NCBI GenBank assembly: GCA_039026975.1
Contig: JBCCLI010000295.1
Coordinates: forward strand, 1-8,319
Source: JBCBKZ01 sp039026975
GTDB taxonomy: Bacteria; Bacteroidota; Bacteroidia; J057
DNA: 8,319 nt
Reading direction: 5' to 3'
Shown: piece after piece, positions 4,917-8,319 of the stretch
Layout: each line of letters begins with the position of its first letter
How positions within the stretch are numbered: position 1 is the stretch's first letter
Position numbers and translations under genes: made by a program
The notes under the pieces: generated by a model
The model's input: the letters and a program-made list of their open reading frames with translations, nothing else
The model's database searches: none
What the model was told of the DNA's origin: nothing

Positions 4917-7900
4917 ATGCTACTCGAATTTAGCTTCATCAGAAGGCTTATACAGCATACTTTGTTGATCATAGGCTTTTGTAGTGCCACCTGGGCTTTT
5001 GCAGGCCCCACCGCTACCATCACCGGTAAAATGACAGATGCCGATGGTAACGGACTTAAAGGAGGAACTGTACTGGTAAAAGGTACCTCCAATGGCGTTT
5101 TTACTGATGACCAGGGAGATTTTGCTATTGACGCAGAACCTTCTGACGTATTGGTTTTCAGATACGTAGGGTATCGAATTCAAGAGATACCTGTAGGAAG
5201 TAAAACCAGTATAAATGTGAGCATGGAAGAAGACTTCGGATTACTGGATGAAGTAATCGTTGTCGGATATGGTTCACGTAAAAAGTCGCACAACACAGGT
5301 GCCATTGCCCAGGTAACGGGTAAAGAAGTTGCCGCTATCCAGGCCAACCGTGTGGATGATGCCTTGGCGGGTAAGCTAGCCGGTGTCCTGATTCAGAATC
5401 AGGATGGAGCACCTGGTGCTGATCCGAGAATTCAAATTAGAGCTACCTCTTCTATCACAGGAGATGCTAATCCCCTAATTGTAGTAGATGGATATCCCAT
5501 CTCAGGAAGCCTGGCTACTGTCAATCCTAACGATATTGAAAGTATTGAGGTGTTAAAAGATGCTGCTTCTGCGGCCATTTATGGTTCTAGGGGAGCTAAT
5601 GGGGTGATTCTAGTTACCACCAAAAAAGGGACAGTAGGTAAAACGAATATCAGCTACAATGCCTATGTAAGTACTTCCAGCAGATATGTGAGAGATAATA
5701 TCAACCCTACTTCTTCAGAATGGGCTGATTTCATTGAAGGTAATATAGCTGATGGAACCTTTGATGTTTCTGAAATGGATCCAGCCTTATTAAACTACAG
5801 ACTGGACGCCTTTAGAAACTCTCCTGATGTAGTAGCCCTTGAAGATTGGCTATTCAGAGAAGGGTATAGTACTAACCATGACTTGAGTATCAGTGGCGGG
5901 ACACAAGATGTAAAATACTTTGCCTCACTTGGATACCTAAATACAGAGGGGATAGTGATTACGCAAGGATTTGAGAGATATAATGCCCGTGTGAATGTAG
6001 ATGCCAAGATTGGAGATAGGATTAAGACGGGAGTGAATATCAACGGATTCTTTGGAGATAGAGACATAGTGGGCCATGATATGAGGGATCTTTTGAGGGC
6101 ATACAGTGTTCATCCTATTTATCATACAGAAGCCTCTATTGCATTTGTCCAGCAACTGGATCAGCAGGCACAGTCCTTAGGACTTGCATCCTTTGATTCA
6201 GGATTTAGAGGAGGTAGTGATGCCCCTTGGAACAGTAGTATTTATACGCTGGAACCGGGAATGACAGCGCAGGACTGGCACTATGGAAGAAGTGGAAATG
6301 GGATTGGAGGATCAGGGGATGCCGGCCCAGCTACCAAGCTTGATAATACAGATAGATGGCAAAAGACACTGTTTGGTAACCTAAGTTCATACCTACAGTT
6401 CGAGATTGTTGACGGATTGAACATAAAAACCCTCTTTGGAGCAGACATAAGAGATACCAGAGACTATTTCTGGAGAGGACTAGAGTTTGATTCCAGGGCA
6501 AGAACTACACAAACAGCTCTGGACCAGACTGAGATAAAGAGAGCCTCTATTCTGAGTGAAACCACTCTGAACTATGCTAAAACCCTGGGTAAGCATGATA
6601 TTTCTGCTGTAGCGGGTGTGGAGTTCCAGAACTTTTACCTGACAGGTATTTCTTTACAAGGGACCAATGTACCCTTTGGACAGCCACAAAACTTTGCCTT
6701 ATTAGAGCCGGCAGATATAGCTACCTCAGAAAGAGACGAGACAATTGCTAGAAACAGTGTTTTCGGAAGGATAAATTATGCATATGATAACCGTTATTTG
6801 GCTTCCGTGTCTCTCAGGAGAGATGGTGATTCCAGATTCGGAGTGAATAACAGATATGAAACCTTTCCGGCACTTTCTGTAGGATGGAACGTACATAATG
6901 AAGCGTTCTACAACTCCAATCTACTGAGTGTATTAAAGCTAAGATTCAGTACCGGATCACTAGGAACAACTTCATTCTTAGGAGCTTACAATTCATTGAG
7001 CTTACTGAATCCTCAGGCTACAGTCTTAGGAAACGGATTTCTCATACCTTCAGATGTAGCTAACCCCAATCTGACTTGGCAGACTAATACAGAAACTAAC
7101 TTTGGTATTAACCTGGGTTTCTTTGATAATCGTTTCAGACTAGGCGTAGACTACTACACTTCTGATATTGAGGATATCCTCATTAACCAAAGCGTATCTG
7201 AGGTATTAGGAACTACTTCCATTGCCCTTAATTCAGGAGACGTTCAAAGCTCTGGGATAGAGTTTGAATTTGGCGCAACTGTGATAAACACAAATGATCT
7301 GCGCTGGGATGTGAATGCCAACCTATCTACCGTAAATTCTGAAATTACTGACTTAGGGGGACTGGATGAGCTGCCAAGAGTTATTTATGGACAAAGTGGT
7401 AGAGGTCCAGTATTCAGAAACTACGTAGGAGGAGAAATTGGAGAAATGTGGGGATTAGAGACCATTGGGCCAGTTGAAATGGAGTTTGTAGAAGACCCAA
7501 CAAGAAACAACGGCATCAATAGTGGAGAAAGTTATGTAGTAGACCAGAATGGTGATGGCATAATAGACAGAACCAGAACGGTAGAAGAAGGGGGAGACCT
7601 AGTGAAAATAGGACAGAATACACCGGATTTCTACTGGGGTCTGAATAGCCAGGTGGCCTATAAAGACTTTGACCTATCTATCCAGTTACAGGGAGCACAA
7701 GGTGGAGAAGTATTTAATATTGACCCACTTTACTACAACTCTCAGTGGGGAGGTAGACTAAGAGGAAGCTTTGATGCTAATGGTGATGGAATCGCAGATC
7801 ATAATAACCTCCCTTATGAGCGTAATAGAAACCAAACGGATGCCACTATTCAGGATGCGTCTTATGTAGCGCTGAGAAATCTGACCATAGGGTATAACCT

Positions 7901-8102
7901 GAACCCAAGTTGGGCTCGCGTGAGAATATACGTTGCTTCTACTAATCTGCTTTATTTAATGGGAGATGATTATACTTCCTTCAACCCTGAAGGGGTAGAG
8001 ATCACAAATGGTGGCTACTTAGGACCCACTACCTATGGAGTACAAGTAGGCGCAAGCCCAATCGTAAGAAGCTTCACACTAGGTGCTAATGTTAATTTCT
8101 AG
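4917..8102 (+). CDS. SusC/RagA-type TonB-dependent outer-membrane receptor
   Basis: The product has 1061 residues, normal for SusC proteins. It imports oligosaccharides through the outer membrane, using TonB energy and a SusD lid. Residues 1-29 are a signal peptide ending WAFA. Residues about 32-104 are a CarboxypepD_reg-like beta sandwich (ITGKMTDADGNGLKGGTV ... FRYVGYR). The TonB-box region DEVIVVGYGSRKK is at 111-123. The plug spans about 124-237 and ends in the SusC signature DAASAAIYGSRGANGVILVT (215-234). The rest is the 22-strand barrel, ending in the aromatic terminus LGANVNF. There is no N-terminal STN domain, so FecR/anti-sigma signalling through this protein is not expected, which agrees with a GntR regulator next door. 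Two calcium-loop-like motifs, DQNGDGIID (876-884) and DANGDGIAD (953-961), lie in late loops as in many SusC proteins. The leader is A/T-rich without a Shine-Dalgarno. The substrate cannot be told from the sequence. Confidence 0.97.
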   Translation: MLLEFSFIRRLIQHTLLIIGFCSATWAFAGPTATITGKMTDADGNGLKGGTVLVKGTSNGVFTDDQGDFAIDAEPSDVLVFRYVGYRIQEIPVGSKTSINVSMEEDFGLLDEVIVVGYGSRKKSHNTGAIAQVTGKEVAAIQANRVDDALAGKLAGVLIQNQDGAPGADPRIQIRATSSITGDANPLIVVDGYPISGSLATVNPNDIESIEVLKDAASAAIYGSRGANGVILVTTKKGTVGKTNISYNAYVSTSSRYVRDNINPTSSEWADFIEGNIADGTFDVSEMDPALLNYRLDAFRNSPDVVALEDWLFREGYSTNHDLSISGGTQDVKYFASLGYLNTEGIVITQGFERYNARVNVDAKIGDRIKTGVNINGFFGDRDIVGHDMRDLLRAYSVHPIYHTEASIAFVQQLDQQAQSLGLASFDSGFRGGSDAPWNSSIYTLEPGMTAQDWHYGRSGNGIGGSGDAGPATKLDNTDRWQKTLFGNLSSYLQFEIVDGLNIKTLFGADIRDTRDYFWRGLEFDSRARTTQTALDQTEIKRASILSETTLNYAKTLGKHDISAVAGVEFQNFYLTGISLQGTNVPFGQPQNFALLEPADIATSERDETIARNSVFGRINYAYDNRYLASVSLRRDGDSRFGVNNRYETFPALSVGWNVHNEAFYNSNLLSVLKLRFSTGSLGTTSFLGAYNSLSLLNPQATVLGNGFLIPSDVANPNLTWQTNTETNFGINLGFFDNRFRLGVDYYTSDIEDILINQSVSEVLGTTSIALNSGDVQSSGIEFEFGATVINTNDLRWDVNANLSTVNSEITDLGGLDELPRVIYGQSGRGPVFRNYVGGEIGEMWGLETIGPVEMEFVEDPTRNNGINSGESYVVDQNGDGIIDRTRTVEEGGDLVKIGQNTPDFYWGLNSQVAYKDFDLSIQLQGAQGGEVFNIDPLYYNSQWGGRLRGSFDANGDGIADHNNLPYERNRNQTDATIQDASYVALRNLTIGYNLNPSWARVRIYVASTNLLYLMGDDYTSFNPEGVEITNGGYLGPTTYGVQVGASPIVRSFTLGANVNF

Positions 8103-8125
8103 GTAAATTTTCAAAGACTAACATA

Positions 8126-8319
8126 ATGAGAACATTATATATCATATTAGGCGCACTGCTATTTACCGTAGCATGCGAGGATTTGGACCAGGTTCCCCCA
8201 AATGTTGCCAGCTCAAATTCATTATCAGATTTTGAAGGTGTACTAAATGCTGCATATTTCTACCAGCATGGATCAGTAACCCCCATGGCAGTCATGGGTG
8301 ATTTCAGGGCAGATAACGC
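8126..8319 (+). CDS. SusD/RagB-type outer-membrane lipoprotein, N-terminal part (runs off the right edge)
   Basis: The ATG at 8126 lies 23 bp after the susC stop and opens a frame that continues to the window end (64 codons). Residues 1-16 are a lipoprotein signal peptide (MRTLYIILGALLFTVA) with lipobox TVAC and Cys17 as the lipidated residue. The acidic EDLD right after the cysteine fits surface-exposed lipoproteins of this phylum. The early segment (LDQVPPNVASSNSLSDFEGVLNAAYF, within residues 20-47) matches the start of SusD proteins, where an acidic stretch with P residues precedes the first helix carrying LNAAY. Its position directly after susC makes it the glycan-binding lid of the SusCD complex and almost certainly cotranscribed with susC. 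The TPR helices and ligand site lie outside the window. Confidence 0.93.
   Translation, partial: MRTLYIILGALLFTVACEDLDQVPPNVASSNSLSDFEGVLNAAYFYQHGSVTPMAVMGDFRADN

Noticed and set aside
4901..6155. Several 63-90 aa minus-strand frames under the first third of susC
   Set aside because: They are shadows of the SusC coding frame, which has continuous domain structure through this stretch.
7542..7799. Two DxNGDGxxD calcium-loop motifs in SusC as an unusual feature
   Set aside because: Such motifs are common in SusC loops, so they are noted in the gene entry only.

Overview
The window looks like a chromosomal stretch of a Bacteroidota bacterium, perhaps from the Cytophagia side of the phylum, although the exact lineage cannot be read from the sequence. 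The evidence is a SusC/SusD pair with the typical SusC signature, a perfect TAnnTTTG promoter -7 box in two intergenic regions, no Shine-Dalgarno sequences ahead of the starts but A/T-rich leaders, and moderately AT-rich DNA.

Left part (1-2387, minus strand). At the left edge is the N-terminal 162 residues of a membrane sensor histidine kinase that runs out of the window. It is followed to the right by a strong intrinsic terminator (621-658) belonging to the next gene. That gene (679-1725) encodes a secreted protein of about 348 aa whose motif order resembles CotH-type secreted kinase-fold proteins. Next is methylmalonyl-CoA epimerase (1989-2387), a housekeeping enzyme of the propionyl-CoA/succinyl-CoA route. 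Two perfect palindromes lie back to back just in front of its start.

Middle (2388-4042). A divergently transcribed EamA/DMT-type ten-helix transporter (2659-3516) is preceded by a good -7 box. It is followed by 526 bp without a full-length gene. That gap holds a tiny ORF that encodes almost exactly a lipoprotein signal peptide and stops one codon after the lipobox cysteine. Its right end holds a dense cluster of GTTAAC-centred operator-like sites.

Right part (4043-8319, plus strand). A GntR regulator of the FadR/FCD subfamily (4043-4756), a SusC-type TonB-dependent receptor (4917-8102) and the first 64 codons of its SusD partner lipoprotein (from 8126) form the start of a polysaccharide utilisation locus. 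The regulator's upstream region carries three GTTAAC-centred sites. One is an 18-mer nearly identical to the enterobacterial UxuR/ExuR operator. A fourth site lies between the regulator and susC. The simplest reading is that the regulator controls both itself and the susCD operon in response to a sugar-acid (uronate-derived) ligand held by its FCD domain. The enzymes that would name the glycan lie beyond the right edge.

Most of the window is conventional. The items most worth following are the shared operator set, the lipoprotein-signal-peptide mini-ORF and the CotH-like secreted protein. I see no tRNA, rRNA, CRISPR array, insertion sequence or phage gene.
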